NCBI GenBank assembly: GCA_903938935.1
Contig: CAJAFD010000278.1
Location: 1-8,952, forward strand
Source of the DNA: an uncultured Opitutia bacterium
GTDB lineage: Bacteria; Verrucomicrobiota; Verrucomicrobiia; Opitutales; Opitutaceae
Direction: 5' to 3'
DNA: 8,952 bases
The notes under the pieces are model-generated. The model worked only from the letters and a program-made list of their open reading frames with translations. It was not told the origin of the DNA and did no database searches. Every line of letters begins with the position of its first letter. The first letter of the stretch is position 1. This document shows, piece by piece, positions 1 through 8,193 of this stretch. The position numbers and the translations under genes are program-made.

Positions 1-1163
<1,163 letters not shown>

Positions 1164-1174
1164 GGATTTGAACG

Positions 1175-1207
1175 CCGACTCGGCGACCGAATCGCGGTCC
1201 GAGTCGG
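1175..1207. other. 9-bp inverted repeat just after the argG stop
   Basis: CCGACTCGG (1175-1183) and its exact reverse complement CCGAGTCGG (1199-1207) flank a 15-base loop. It starts 12 bases after the argG stop codon and directly precedes the stronger terminator hairpin. It has no T-run of its own, so it may stabilise the argG mRNA 3' end or act as the first half of a double-hairpin terminator. The function is inferred; the base pairing is seen directly. Confidence 0.5.
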
Positions 1208-1212
1208 AGCAT

Positions 1213-1250
1213 AAAAAAGGCGCGGTGGTAAAATCCACCGCGCCTTTTTT
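1213..1250. terminator. Bidirectional intrinsic terminator between argG and mlaD
   Basis: A perfect 10-bp GC-rich stem, GGCGCGGTGG (1219-1228) pairing with CCACCGCGCC (1235-1244), closes a 6-base loop TAAAAT. It is flanked by six A (1213-1218) on the left and six T (1245-1250) on the right. Read on either strand it gives a stem followed by a U-run, so it can stop both argG transcription (+) and the mlaEFD operon (-), whose last gene ends at 1279. The convergent gene arrangement fits this. Confidence 0.93.
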
Positions 1251-1278
1251 GCGCGTTTACGACGCGGCTGAGGTGGGC

Positions 1279-2271
1279 TCAGAACAACACATTGGCGGCG
1301 GCGCCGACGGCGGTGATGGGGCCGCTGTCGCCGAGGCCGTCGATGGCGCGGTCGGCTTTCTTGAGCGTGCTTTGGGCGCTCAGATAAAGGCTGTCGTCGG
1401 TGAGGAGTTTGCCGAGGGTGCCTTCGCCTTTGGCGATTTTATCGGAGATGTCGCGGAGGTTGCGCGTGACGACTTTGAGGTCGTTCCCGGCGGTCTCGTC
1501 GAAGATGAGCGCGCCGAGGGTGCCTTTGCCGGATTTGACTTGGTTCACGAGCGTCTGCGCTTCGGCGACGAAGGATTTCGCGTCGGTGGCGGCGCCTTTG
1601 ATTTCGCTCACGGTAGCGACGAGTTCGTCGTGGAGTTTAGAATCGTTGAGGAGTTTGCCGAGGGTGCCTTCGCCTTTGTTGATTTTTTCGGTGGCGGAGG
1701 CGAGGTTGGTCATCGTGGTGTCGATTTTCGCGGAGTTGTCGGTCACGAGGCGGTCGAGCTTTTGAAAGAGGCCGGGATTTTTGCCGTCGCCGCTGACGGT
1801 GGTAGTGATGGAACCGAGCGCGCCTTCGAGTTTTTGGCCGAGGTTGCCGAGTTCGGTCATGATGGCGTTGATGTCGGGGGTGATTTTAGTGCGGAGCTCG
1901 GCGCCGTCGGTGAGGACCGGCGCGCCGGGGGTTCCGAGGTCGAGGCCGATGTAGTTGGTGCCGATGAGGCCGGCCATGACGATGGTGGCGGTGGCATCGG
2001 AGGCGATTTTGACGCTGGGATCGATGCGGAGGACGGCTTCGGCGCGGCGGCCGGCGAGGCGGGTGCGCTCGACGGAGCCGATCTTGACGCCGGCCATGCG
2101 GACTTCGTCGCCTTGTTTGAGTTCTTTGAGGTTATCAAAGCCGGCGACGAGGCTGTAGCCGGTTTGCTTGAAGAGTTTGCCGTCGCTGAGCGTCTCCCAA
2201 GTCACCCACGTGAGGGCGAGGCCGAGGAGGAAGAAGAGACCGACGCGGGCGGTTTGTTGGGCGGTGTTCAT
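1279..2271 (-). CDS. mlaD: MlaD-like MCE-domain lipid-transport protein
   Basis: This is the substrate-binding, membrane-anchored subunit of an Mla-type phospholipid ABC transporter; MCE domains form a hexameric ring on the periplasmic side of the MlaE permease. The 330 residues begin with one N-terminal membrane anchor (about residues 9-26). An MCE domain follows (about 38-118), with VAGFDNLKELKQGDEVRMAG and the GLIGTNYIGLDLG segment. The long C-terminal tail (about 130-330) is Lys/Asp/Thr-rich and probably helical, carrying three spaced copies of a KGxGTLGxLL motif (about 195-210, 243-258, 277-292). E. coli MlaD is about 183 residues, so the tail is a large extension, as in other long MCE proteins. 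The start is ATG at 2269-2271, 38 bases after the mlaF stop, with no clear Shine-Dalgarno. It is the last gene of the operon and ends just before the bidirectional terminator. Confidence 0.9.
   Translation of the reverse strand: MNTAQQTARVGLFFLLGLALTWVTWETLSDGKLFKQTGYSLVAGFDNLKELKQGDEVRMAGVKIGSVERTRLAGRRAEAVLRIDPSVKIASDATATIVMAGLIGTNYIGLDLGTPGAPVLTDGAELRTKITPDINAIMTELGNLGQKLEGALGSITTTVSGDGKNPGLFQKLDRLVTDNSAKIDTTMTNLASATEKINKGEGTLGKLLNDSKLHDELVATVSEIKGAATDAKSFVAEAQTLVNQVKSGKGTLGALIFDETAGNDLKVVTRNLRDISDKIAKGEGTLGKLLTDDSLYLSAQSTLKKADRAIDGLGDSGPITAVGAAANVLF
1401..1678. repeat. 32-nt exact direct repeat inside mlaD (1401-1432 and 1647-1678)
   Basis: Bases 1401-1432 and 1647-1678 are identical over 32 positions and encode the KGEGTLGKLL motif twice in the MlaD tail. 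A diverged third copy lies between them: the 13-base core GCCGAGGGTGCCT recurs at 1513-1525, encoding GKGTLGAL. The identity includes third codon positions, so the outer two copies look like a recent duplication or a gene-conversion product rather than only conserved protein sequence. Confidence 0.85.
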
Positions 2272-2309
2272 GGTGGTGGGTCCGTTGCGTTTAAACAGGA
2301 AAGGGCGGA

Positions 2310-3125
2310 TCAGGTTTCGAGAGTTTTGAAACGGGGATTTTTCAGGTCGATGCGCGGATGGAAAAAATCGGCGATGAGGGGGTCGGCGGGCTGGCGCAAG
2401 CTCGCGGGCGGGCCGAGGAAAACGAGTTCGCCGCCCATGAGAATGCCGACGCGGTCGGCGATACCGAGGGCGAGCTCGCGGTCGTGGGAGACGACAATGG
2501 TGGTGACGTGATATTCGTCTTTGAGTGTGGCGATGATCTCGCTGATTGTGGCGCTCATGACGGGGTCGAGCTCGCTGGTGGGCTCGTCGTAGAGCATGAG
2601 TTGCGGCTCCATGACGAGGGCGCGGGCGATGGCGACGCGTTTGCGCATGCCGCCGGAGAGTTCGGAAGGGAATTTTCGCGCAGAGTTTTCCAGGGAGAGA
2701 ATCTGGAGCGCGCGCATGACTTTGTCGCGGATGGTGGCTTCGTCGCCGAAGCGGTGTTCGCGCGGATAAAGGGCGAGGTTGTCGTAAACGCTGAGCGAGT
2801 TGAAGAGCGCGCCGGCTTGGAAGACGAGGGCGATGCGGATGCGCTCAAGGGTGTGTTCGGCGGTGGCGTCTTGGCCGTTGATGAGCACGCGGCCGGCGGT
2901 GGCGGCTTCGAGGCCGACGATGTGTTTGAGGAGCACGCTTTTGCCGGAGCCGCTGGGGCCCATGAGGACAAAAATTTCCCCGGGCTCGACGGTAAACGAG
3001 ACGTTTTTCAACGCCTGGAATGTGCCAAAATTCTTCGTGAGACCATCGATGGTGACGCCGACGGCCGGGCTCTCGACGGCGGTGATGGGATTGCGGTGGA
3101 TCGGAGGATTCATGGCGGGCGTCAC
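2310..3125 (-). CDS. mlaF: MlaF-like ABC transporter ATP-binding protein
   Basis: This cytoplasmic ATPase powers the MlaE permease in phospholipid transport between the inner and outer membranes. It has 271 residues, close to E. coli MlaF (about 269). Seen in order: Walker A GPSGSGKS (56-63), Q-loop Gln103 in VFQAGALF, signature LSGGMRKRVAIARAL (156-170, with the GGM/RKR form typical of MlaF), Walker B LMLYDE (176-181) and switch His in VSHD (214). The D-loop region reads DEPTSELDP, with Glu where Gly or Ala is more usual. The start is GTG at 3123-3125, overlapping the mlaE stop as GTGA, which points to coupled translation. The in-frame ATG four codons later (3111-3113, MNPPIH) is an alternative, because the first 20 or so residues are not conserved domain. 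No Shine-Dalgarno is evident for either start. Confidence 0.95.
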   Translation of the reverse strand: MTPAMNPPIHRNPITAVESPAVGVTIDGLTKNFGTFQALKNVSFTVEPGEIFVLMGPSGSGKSVLLKHIVGLEAATAGRVLINGQDATAEHTLERIRIALVFQAGALFNSLSVYDNLALYPREHRFGDEATIRDKVMRALQILSLENSARKFPSELSGGMRKRVAIARALVMEPQLMLYDEPTSELDPVMSATISEIIATLKDEYHVTTIVVSHDRELALGIADRVGILMGGELVFLGPPASLRQPADPLIADFFHPRIDLKNPRFKTLET

Positions 3126-3874
3126 ATGAGGGCTTTCGTGACGAAGTAATCGAGCACGAGGATGGAGATGAGGGAGACGACGACGGCCTTAGTGACCGAG
3201 GCGCCGATCTCGCGCGGTCCGCCCCGAGTATTGAGGCCGATGCTGCAGCAGATGAGCACGACGACGAAGCCGAAGATCTCGGCCTTCATGAGGCCGGTGC
3301 CCACGTCTTTGAATTTCATGTAGCGACGCAGCGCGGAAAAATATGCCTCGGGCTCGATGGCGATGGATTCGACGTATTTGCACACGACGGCGCCGCCGAA
3401 CCAGCCGATGAGATTGCCTATGATCGCGAGCACCGGCATCATCACCAGCACCGCCGCGAGACGTGGGAGCACGAGGATACGCGCCGGGGGGATGTTCATC
3501 GTCACGAGGGCGTCGACTTCTTGGTAAACTTTCATCGACGCGAGCTCCGCGGTGATCGCTGAACCGACACGACCGGCCACGAGGATGGCGACGATGACTG
3601 GGCCGAGTTCACGAGCGAACGAGAGGCCGACGAGCGAGCCGATGAACTGTTTCGCCCCGAAATTTTCCATCGAGTAGCCCGACTGGAGCGCGAGCACGCT
3701 GCCCATGAAAAAGCACAGAATGGCCACAATCGGGAGCGTCGTGTAGCCGATAAGGTAGCACTGATCGATGAAGCGCGCGCGTTGGCGCGGGAGGGTGCCG
3801 ACGAAGCGGGCGGATTGAAACAGCAGTTGCACGGCGCTGCCGAAGCCTTCGAGGAAGTGAGTGAGTTGTTTCAT
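3122..3874 (-). CDS. mlaE: MlaE/YrbE-family lipid transporter permease
   Basis: This is the inner-membrane permease of the Mla-type phospholipid ABC transporter, which acts as a dimer with two MlaF ATPases and a hexamer of MlaD. The 250 residues match the usual family length (about 260). An amphipathic N-terminal helix (about 1-25) precedes several membrane segments (about 44-64, 88-106, 134-162, 198-215, 228-246). The family signature RELGPVIVAILVAGRVGSA lies at 88-106, followed by ITAELASMKV, and the C-terminal NTRGGPREIGASV block is also typical of YrbE/MlaE proteins. The ATG at 3872-3874 begins one base after the stop of the upstream 500-residue gene (TGA-T-ATG), and its own stop overlaps the mlaF GTG start. 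This tight chain implies a shared transcript and re-initiation, which fits the absence of a Shine-Dalgarno sequence. Confidence 0.95.
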   Translation of the reverse strand: MKQLTHFLEGFGSAVQLLFQSARFVGTLPRQRARFIDQCYLIGYTTLPIVAILCFFMGSVLALQSGYSMENFGAKQFIGSLVGLSFARELGPVIVAILVAGRVGSAITAELASMKVYQEVDALVTMNIPPARILVLPRLAAVLVMMPVLAIIGNLIGWFGGAVVCKYVESIAIEPEAYFSALRRYMKFKDVGTGLMKAEIFGFVVVLICCSIGLNTRGGPREIGASVTKAVVVSLISILVLDYFVTKALM

Positions 3875-3875
3875 A

Positions 3876-5378
3876 TCAGCGAGCCGTGGCCGGGTTGTCC
3901 TCGGTCGAGCGGTGGGAGAAATCTAACCAGAAAAAGCGCCAAGCGCGAGTGCCGGGCGTACGCTTCAGGCCGACGAGGCCGTTGCCCAGTGCGATGTGTT
4001 GTTGGCGGGAGTCGGTTTGCACGCTCAAGAGCGGGCCGAGGTGAAACGCGCTCCGGCTGCGGGCATCATCGCGGGTCCACGTGATCGCGTCCCAAAAAAG
4101 TGAGGCGCGGATGTCGCCGGGCGCGCGTTGGTCGTAACGATAGAGGGCGAACAGCGGGGTCCAATTTTGGCGCACGGTTTCGTTATTGGGAAAGAGCGCT
4201 TCAAAAGGACTGGGAAATTGATACTGGCGGCGGCCGGCGCCGTTGTCCCATGCGCTCAGCAGCGGCCAGATGTGGACTTTCTCGGCGGGCGCGGCGGCCG
4301 AGTGGCGCAGGCTGTGTTGCTCGAGCGAAGAATAGAGAAAAAATAGGAGTTGAGTCTGCGTCTGTGCGAGGCCGTCGGCTTGCCATTTTACTTGGCGCCA
4401 GAACGGCCAAGCGATCCAGGTCTTGTCGGTGCCCTTGATGTTGGAATGGGTGTAAAACGGCCCCCAGCGGTTGACGCGGCGCTCGTCGCCGTGGCCTTGC
4501 ACGAGAAACGGCCAGAGGTAGCGCGTCTCGTGGTAGCGATACGGCGCGGTGCGATCGGTGTAGCCGAAGAAGGGCCAGAGAAAATTTTCGTTGATGAGAC
4601 CGGGGCCTTGTTCGCGGGCGTAAAATGGCAACACACCGATTTGGCGGTTGGGCGCGGTGCCGGCGGGGGCATCGGCGGCGGGAGCTTGCGTGTGGTTCCA
4701 GATGAGCGGCCAGAGGGCGTAGCGACGATGGAATTCGCCGGGGCGTTCGCGCCAACCGAAGAGCGGCCACAACGCGAAGCCTCGCTCCGCGCCGCTCGTA
4801 AAACGCAATAACGGCCACGGCGCTAGCACGGTGTGCGCCTCGTGTTTATCTACTTCCGTATAGAGCGGAAACAGCGTCCATGCGATGCGATCGTAACCAT
4901 AAAAATTCTTAATCGAGCCGGCGACAGGCATCAGTCCGCGGTAAGACGTCGCCGCGTCGCCCGTCTGCCGGGAAAAATAAAATGGCCATAGGGTAAATTT
5001 TTCGGCGTTGGCCGCTTGGAGTTTCGGCGAGGCCCCAGGTTGGAGGCCGGAGCGGTTGATCAGATTGAAGATCGACCACGAGTAGGCCTCGTCATCGCCG
5101 CGATAATAATAGAGCGGATAAAGCGCCGAGGCGCTCGTGATGCGTTCGTTGGCTTGCGTGCGCTCGAGGTAGAACGGGCGAAAACCCGACACTTGGCCGC
5201 CTTCGGGCAGGGTTTTTTGAAAAAAAAGCGGACCGAGCGCGGCGGTCGAGGTGATACCTCCCGATGCGTCGACTTGCTGCACGGTCAACGGCCACGCATT
5301 CCGCTCCTCGGCCCGAACGGGCACGAACCCGCCCGCGGCAAAGCCGAGGTAGGCGAGGAGGATGCGGTGGCGCTTCAT
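3876..5378 (-). CDS. Exported Trp-Pro/aromatic-repeat protein of unknown family, first gene of the Mla operon
   Basis: I do not recognise a named family. The 500 residues start with a likely signal peptide (charged MKRHR, hydrophobic 6-21, possible cleavage after VRA at 23). The rest is built of about 17 short elements of the form aromatic/Leu-Trp-Pro-Leu/Phe-aromatic. WP pairs occur at 29, 131, 188, 204, 223, 268, 289, 324 and 371; related FRPFY (66), LYPLY (86), LFPLY (169), VLPFY (249), WGPFY (305), WTPLF (406) and LGPLL (447) lie between them. Spacing is roughly 15-45 residues, with Arg- and Tyr-rich linkers. Such alternating aromatic strands suggest a beta-barrel or beta-propeller in the outer membrane or periplasm, which is inference. 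The ATG at 5376-5378 is the first Met before the signal sequence; no Shine-Dalgarno is seen. It ends one base before mlaE, so it may supply the outer-membrane or periplasmic partner (the role of MlaA/MlaC elsewhere). Confidence 0.85.
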   Translation of the reverse strand: MKRHRILLAYLGFAAGGFVPVRAEERNAWPLTVQQVDASGGITSTAALGPLFFQKTLPEGGQVSGFRPFYLERTQANERITSASALYPLYYYRGDDEAYSWSIFNLINRSGLQPGASPKLQAANAEKFTLWPFYFSRQTGDAATSYRGLMPVAGSIKNFYGYDRIAWTLFPLYTEVDKHEAHTVLAPWPLLRFTSGAERGFALWPLFGWRERPGEFHRRYALWPLIWNHTQAPAADAPAGTAPNRQIGVLPFYAREQGPGLINENFLWPFFGYTDRTAPYRYHETRYLWPFLVQGHGDERRVNRWGPFYTHSNIKGTDKTWIAWPFWRQVKWQADGLAQTQTQLLFFLYSSLEQHSLRHSAAAPAEKVHIWPLLSAWDNGAGRRQYQFPSPFEALFPNNETVRQNWTPLFALYRYDQRAPGDIRASLFWDAITWTRDDARSRSAFHLGPLLSVQTDSRQQHIALGNGLVGLKRTPGTRAWRFFWLDFSHRSTEDNPATAR

Positions 5379-5742
5379 AGTCTATTTTGTTTACGCAATG
5401 CCCGCCAACGAGATCAGCGATAAGTCGGAATCGCTGCCAAGCTGGATGGTTAGGCTCCTAACTATTGGGATGATATTCACGGGACAGCAAACGTTATGTG
5501 TGTATTTTTCTGCTTTGATGAACCGCAATGGAGTTATTGGTTCCGAGTAGGTTCTATATTGGGTAAATAATTTTAAAAGCGCCACTAGCTTAATATTTGC
5601 ATTAATGATTATTGCTGATGTGATGCAACAAAATTATACGCGGTTAGATTTTGGGCTATTAACGTGAACCGTGATGCAGGGTTTGAATCGCGGCGGGGCG
5701 TTTCGCGTTTGCCATGAAGGTTGGGGTGTTTTGTCTGCGCGG
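5379..5742. other. AT-rich divergent intergenic region
   Basis: This 364-base gap lies between the divergent starts of the Trp-Pro-repeat operon (-) and rsmD (+). GC falls to about 33% over 5521-5640 by direct count, far below the surrounding genes. It must hold the promoters for both directions, but only a weak plus-strand candidate stands out. A short inverted repeat TTGCAT (5597-5602) / ATGCAA (5623-5628) lies just upstream of and into the spacer of that candidate. Small open frames of about 62-64 codons exist on both strands here but look accidental. I see no RNA gene, insertion-sequence end or convincing riboswitch. Confidence 0.6.
5612..5640 (+). promoter_or_regulatory. Weak candidate promoter for rsmD
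   Basis: TTGCTG (5612-5617) and TATACG (5635-5640) are separated by 17 bases, a sigma70-like layout in the most AT-rich part of the gap. The match is 3/6 for the -35 and 4/6 for the -10. Transcription would begin near 5647, about 95 bases before the preferred rsmD start. Position supports it more than sequence does. Confidence 0.25.
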
Positions 5743-6312
5743 ATGCGTATTTCCGGTGGTGTCGCCCGCGGGATTCCCCTCGTCGTGCCGAAGGGCGATG
5801 CGGTGCGTCCGGCGACCGATGGGATGCGACAGGCGGTGTTTTCGAGTCTCGGCGCGCGCGTGCCGGGGGCGCATTTTTTGGATTTGTTTGCGGGCAGCGG
5901 TTCGTACGGGCTTGAGGCGTTGAGCCGGGGTGCCGCGGGCGGGGTTTTTGTGGAGAAAAACGCGAAGGCGGCGGCGTGTGTGCGGCAAAATATCGCGGCG
6001 GTGTGTAAGTGCCTCGGGCGAGATCCGTCTGAGCATCTCGCGTTGCTCGAGGCGGATGCGCTCACGGTCCCGCTGGGCGGCGAGAGCACTCCCGATCTGG
6101 TGTTTATTGATCCACCGTACGAAATCATCCCGGAAGTGGCGTCGAAATTATTCGCGCGGCTTACCGAGGTGCTGGCCGCGAAGCCGGAGGCTTTGGTGGT
6201 TTTTGAAGCGCCGGGTGAGATCGAGTTGGCGCCGCCGGGTTGGACGCTGCGGAAGCGTTTGGGCAAGGGGCGCGGGCAGCCGACGGTGATGTTTTTTCGG
6301 CGCGACGTCTGA
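5743..6312 (+). CDS. rsmD: 16S rRNA (guanine(966)-N2)-methyltransferase RsmD
   Basis: This SAM-dependent enzyme methylates the N2 of G966 (E. coli numbering) of 16S rRNA in the assembled small subunit. The start at ATG 5743 gives 189 residues, close to the family size of about 185-200, and begins MRISGG, matching the usual MRIIGG start of RsmD. The frame is open further upstream to a GTG/ATG pair at 5671/5674, adding 24 poorly conserved residues, so the longer form is less likely. Seen: RPATDGMRQAVFSSL (about 22-36, the RPTTDRVREALF-type motif), SAM-binding DLFAGSGSYGLEALSRGA (47-64), the acidic residue after motif I in VEKN (70-73) and the catalytic DPPY (123-126). There is no obvious Shine-Dalgarno. 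The next gene begins 54 bases downstream with no terminator between, so some read-through is possible. Confidence 0.93.
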   Translation: MRISGGVARGIPLVVPKGDAVRPATDGMRQAVFSSLGARVPGAHFLDLFAGSGSYGLEALSRGAAGGVFVEKNAKAAACVRQNIAAVCKCLGRDPSEHLALLEADALTVPLGGESTPDLVFIDPPYEIIPEVASKLFARLTEVLAAKPEALVVFEAPGEIELAPPGWTLRKRLGKGRGQPTVMFFRRDV

Positions 6313-6329
6313 GGCGGGCGGGTGAATTC

Positions 6330-6359
6330 TTGATCGGGCGCGCGGATTCAGAGTAGTTT
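6330..6359 (+). promoter_or_regulatory. Very weak candidate promoter before the secreted 608-residue protein
   Basis: TTGATC (6330-6335) and TAGTTT (6354-6359) are separated by 18 bases in the 54-base gap after rsmD. If used, transcription would start at about the ATG at 6367 and give a leaderless or nearly leaderless message. The -10 match is poor, so this is a suggestion only. Confidence 0.15.
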
Positions 6360-6366
6360 CGGCGGA

Positions 6367-8193
6367 ATGAAACTTACCCTGTGGCGGCTGGCGTTGATTC
6401 TGGTTTGCGCGACGACGAGTGGATCGGCGGTGCCGCAGACGTGGACGGCAGATCGGACCGCTGGGTTGAAAGATTTGGAGGATATGTGGACGGTGGTCAG
6501 TGATCCGAGTCGCACGATGGGCGTGCGTGGGTTGTTTCGTTTTGCGGTCGAAGCGACGGGACTCGGTTGGCATCCGGAGCGCGTGGAGGTGGCGTTGGCA
6601 CGGGCGCGCGCGATGCAAGATCTCGATCCGGCGAGTAAGACGCGCGGGAATTTCAAGTGGAACAGTGGCCAAAACGGCGTCGTGGATCTCAACGCCGTGG
6701 AATTTGCATCGCAGCTCATGGGCTATTTGCGGCGCGTGCAATCGGCGCAGTTGTCGGCCAAGGCCCGCGCGCAACTGGATGAAATGATGACCGACGCGAT
6801 TGATGGTTTGCGCAGCCACGTCGTAAAAATCGACTACACGAATATTTTCGTGATGAAGGCGTGGGGCTTGATCGCGATCGGCGAGACGCTGGGGCGCGCG
6901 GACGTGGCGGAGGACGGTTACCGGCGTTTCGACGCGTGGATGGAGTTCACGACGCGGCACGGCATCGGCGAATACGGCGCGGTGGTTTATTATGGGATCG
7001 ATCTGGATTCTTTGGCGCTGCTGGCGCGGTTTGCGGGTCGAGCCGACGCGCGTGCGAAGGCAGAAAAAGCGATCCAGCACGTGTGGACCGATCTCGCGGC
7101 CAATTGGTGGGCGCCGGGCGATCGCATGGGCGGGACGAATGCGCGGACTTACGATTATATTTACGGGCATGGTTACACCGAGGCGCACACGTGGACGGCG
7201 GGTTGGTTGCGGGAACGACCCGAGCTCGAAGGCGCCGGCTGGCTGACGGGCGCGCGTTACAATCTCTCCACGTTGCGTGATGCGGTGATGTGGCGGCCGT
7301 CGACTGAGTGGACGGAACCGATCCGCGCGCAGGTGCCGCGCACGGTGGTGCAGCGTTGGGGCGAACAGCCCGAGCAACGCGCGGTGAATTGGATCGGGCG
7401 GCACGTGAGTCTCGCCTCGTCGGGCATGGCGCGCAGCCGCGATGAGCGCACGCTCGTGGCTAATCTCGGGGATTCGCCGGCGGTGCCGCAATTGACGTTG
7501 TTCATGGAAGGCCGGCGCGATCCTTATGGTTATAAAAAACAAGTCGGCGGGAAGGCGCTGCATTTGATGCCGTTCATCGCGACTGTGCAGCGCGGGCCGG
7601 AAGTGTTGCAGGTGTTGTCGGATAATCCCTTGAAGTCGGACAGCCGAAACAAGCCCGGTGATCTCGTAAATTTTGTGACACATTTCACGGTGCCGGCCGT
7701 GGCGGAAGTGTGGTCGGGCGACGCGCGCGTAGAGCCAGGATCGGTGGCTCGGCCGACGCGGCTGGCGCCCGGTGCGCCGGTCTATGTGCGACTCGGCGAT
7801 GCGGTGATCGGCTTGCGCTGGCTCGTGGCGACGACGACGACGGGCGAGCCGGCGGCGCTGGAATTTATCGAGGATGCGGCGGGTGGAGTGGCGCGGCGGT
7901 TGACGTTGACGCACAGTGCGACGGAGCCGCAGGGGCGGGCGACGCTGGCAGTGTGGTTGCGGGCCGCGGAAGGTCTCGACGCGGCGGGCTTTGCGGCGTG
8001 GCGGAAGATGTTTTCAACGACGCCTGCGCAGGCAAAAATTTCGGGCGATGTCGTCGTGGCCGAGGTCGTAGGCGCAGCCGGTGCGTTGCGGATTGAGGCC
8101 GATGTGTTGAGGAGCGAGCGGCGAGTGCTCGCGGGGGGCGAACCGGCGGCGCTCTTGAGCGTGAACGGGCGCGAGGTGAGTCCCTTGCGATGA
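6367..8193 (+). CDS. Secreted putative alpha/alpha-toroid protein, possible polysaccharide lyase or hydrolase
   Basis: I do not recognise a named family. The 608 residues begin with a clear signal peptide (MKLTLWRLALILVCATTSGSA, probable cleavage after residue 21), so the protein is exported. Residues about 30-300 look helical, with paired amphipathic helices and conserved-looking patches of Asn, Tyr, His and Trp: FKWNSGQNGVVDLN (96-109), a GEYGAVVYYGIDLDSL stretch (201-216) and GGTNARTYDYIYGHGYTEAH (255-274). Residues about 320-608 look beta-rich. A helical toroid followed by beta-sheets, with Asn/His/Tyr near the junction, is the layout of heparinase- and chondroitinase-type polysaccharide lyases. 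The assignment is by architecture only, with no specific catalytic residue established. The ATG at 6367 is chosen because it starts the signal peptide; GGCGGA abuts it, too close for a normal ribosome site. The following symporter fits a carbohydrate-uptake role. Confidence 0.85.
   Translation: MKLTLWRLALILVCATTSGSAVPQTWTADRTAGLKDLEDMWTVVSDPSRTMGVRGLFRFAVEATGLGWHPERVEVALARARAMQDLDPASKTRGNFKWNSGQNGVVDLNAVEFASQLMGYLRRVQSAQLSAKARAQLDEMMTDAIDGLRSHVVKIDYTNIFVMKAWGLIAIGETLGRADVAEDGYRRFDAWMEFTTRHGIGEYGAVVYYGIDLDSLALLARFAGRADARAKAEKAIQHVWTDLAANWWAPGDRMGGTNARTYDYIYGHGYTEAHTWTAGWLRERPELEGAGWLTGARYNLSTLRDAVMWRPSTEWTEPIRAQVPRTVVQRWGEQPEQRAVNWIGRHVSLASSGMARSRDERTLVANLGDSPAVPQLTLFMEGRRDPYGYKKQVGGKALHLMPFIATVQRGPEVLQVLSDNPLKSDSRNKPGDLVNFVTHFTVPAVAEVWSGDARVEPGSVARPTRLAPGAPVYVRLGDAVIGLRWLVATTTTGEPAALEFIEDAAGGVARRLTLTHSATEPQGRATLAVWLRAAEGLDAAGFAAWRKMFSTTPAQAKISGDVVVAEVVGAAGALRIEADVLRSERRVLAGGEPAALLSVNGREVSPLR

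Noticed and set aside
1168..2511. Plus-strand open frame of 447 codons opposite mlaD and mlaF
   Set aside because: Its product is a Gly/Glu/Ala/Asp-rich low-complexity sequence typical of the antisense of GC-rich genes, and it crosses the terminator and two well-supported minus-strand genes.
2358..3149. Plus-strand open frame of 263 codons opposite mlaF
   Set aside because: The minus strand carries all ABC ATPase motifs; this frame has biased composition and no domain features.
5362..5585. Small open frames of 62-64 codons on both strands in the AT-rich gap
   Set aside because: They overlap each other or the start of the neighbouring gene, lack ribosome sites and have unremarkable products; they are expected by chance in such a gap.
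5671..5742. 24-codon upstream extension of rsmD starting at GTG 5671 or ATG 5674
   Set aside because: RsmD proteins begin at the MRIxGG segment, which matches ATG 5743; the extra residues resemble nothing in the family.
6148..7914. Minus-strand open frame of 588 codons opposite rsmD and the secreted protein
   Set aside because: The product is an Arg/His/Pro-rich antisense translation, overlaps the 3' end of rsmD and most of the exported protein, and lacks any recognisable motif.
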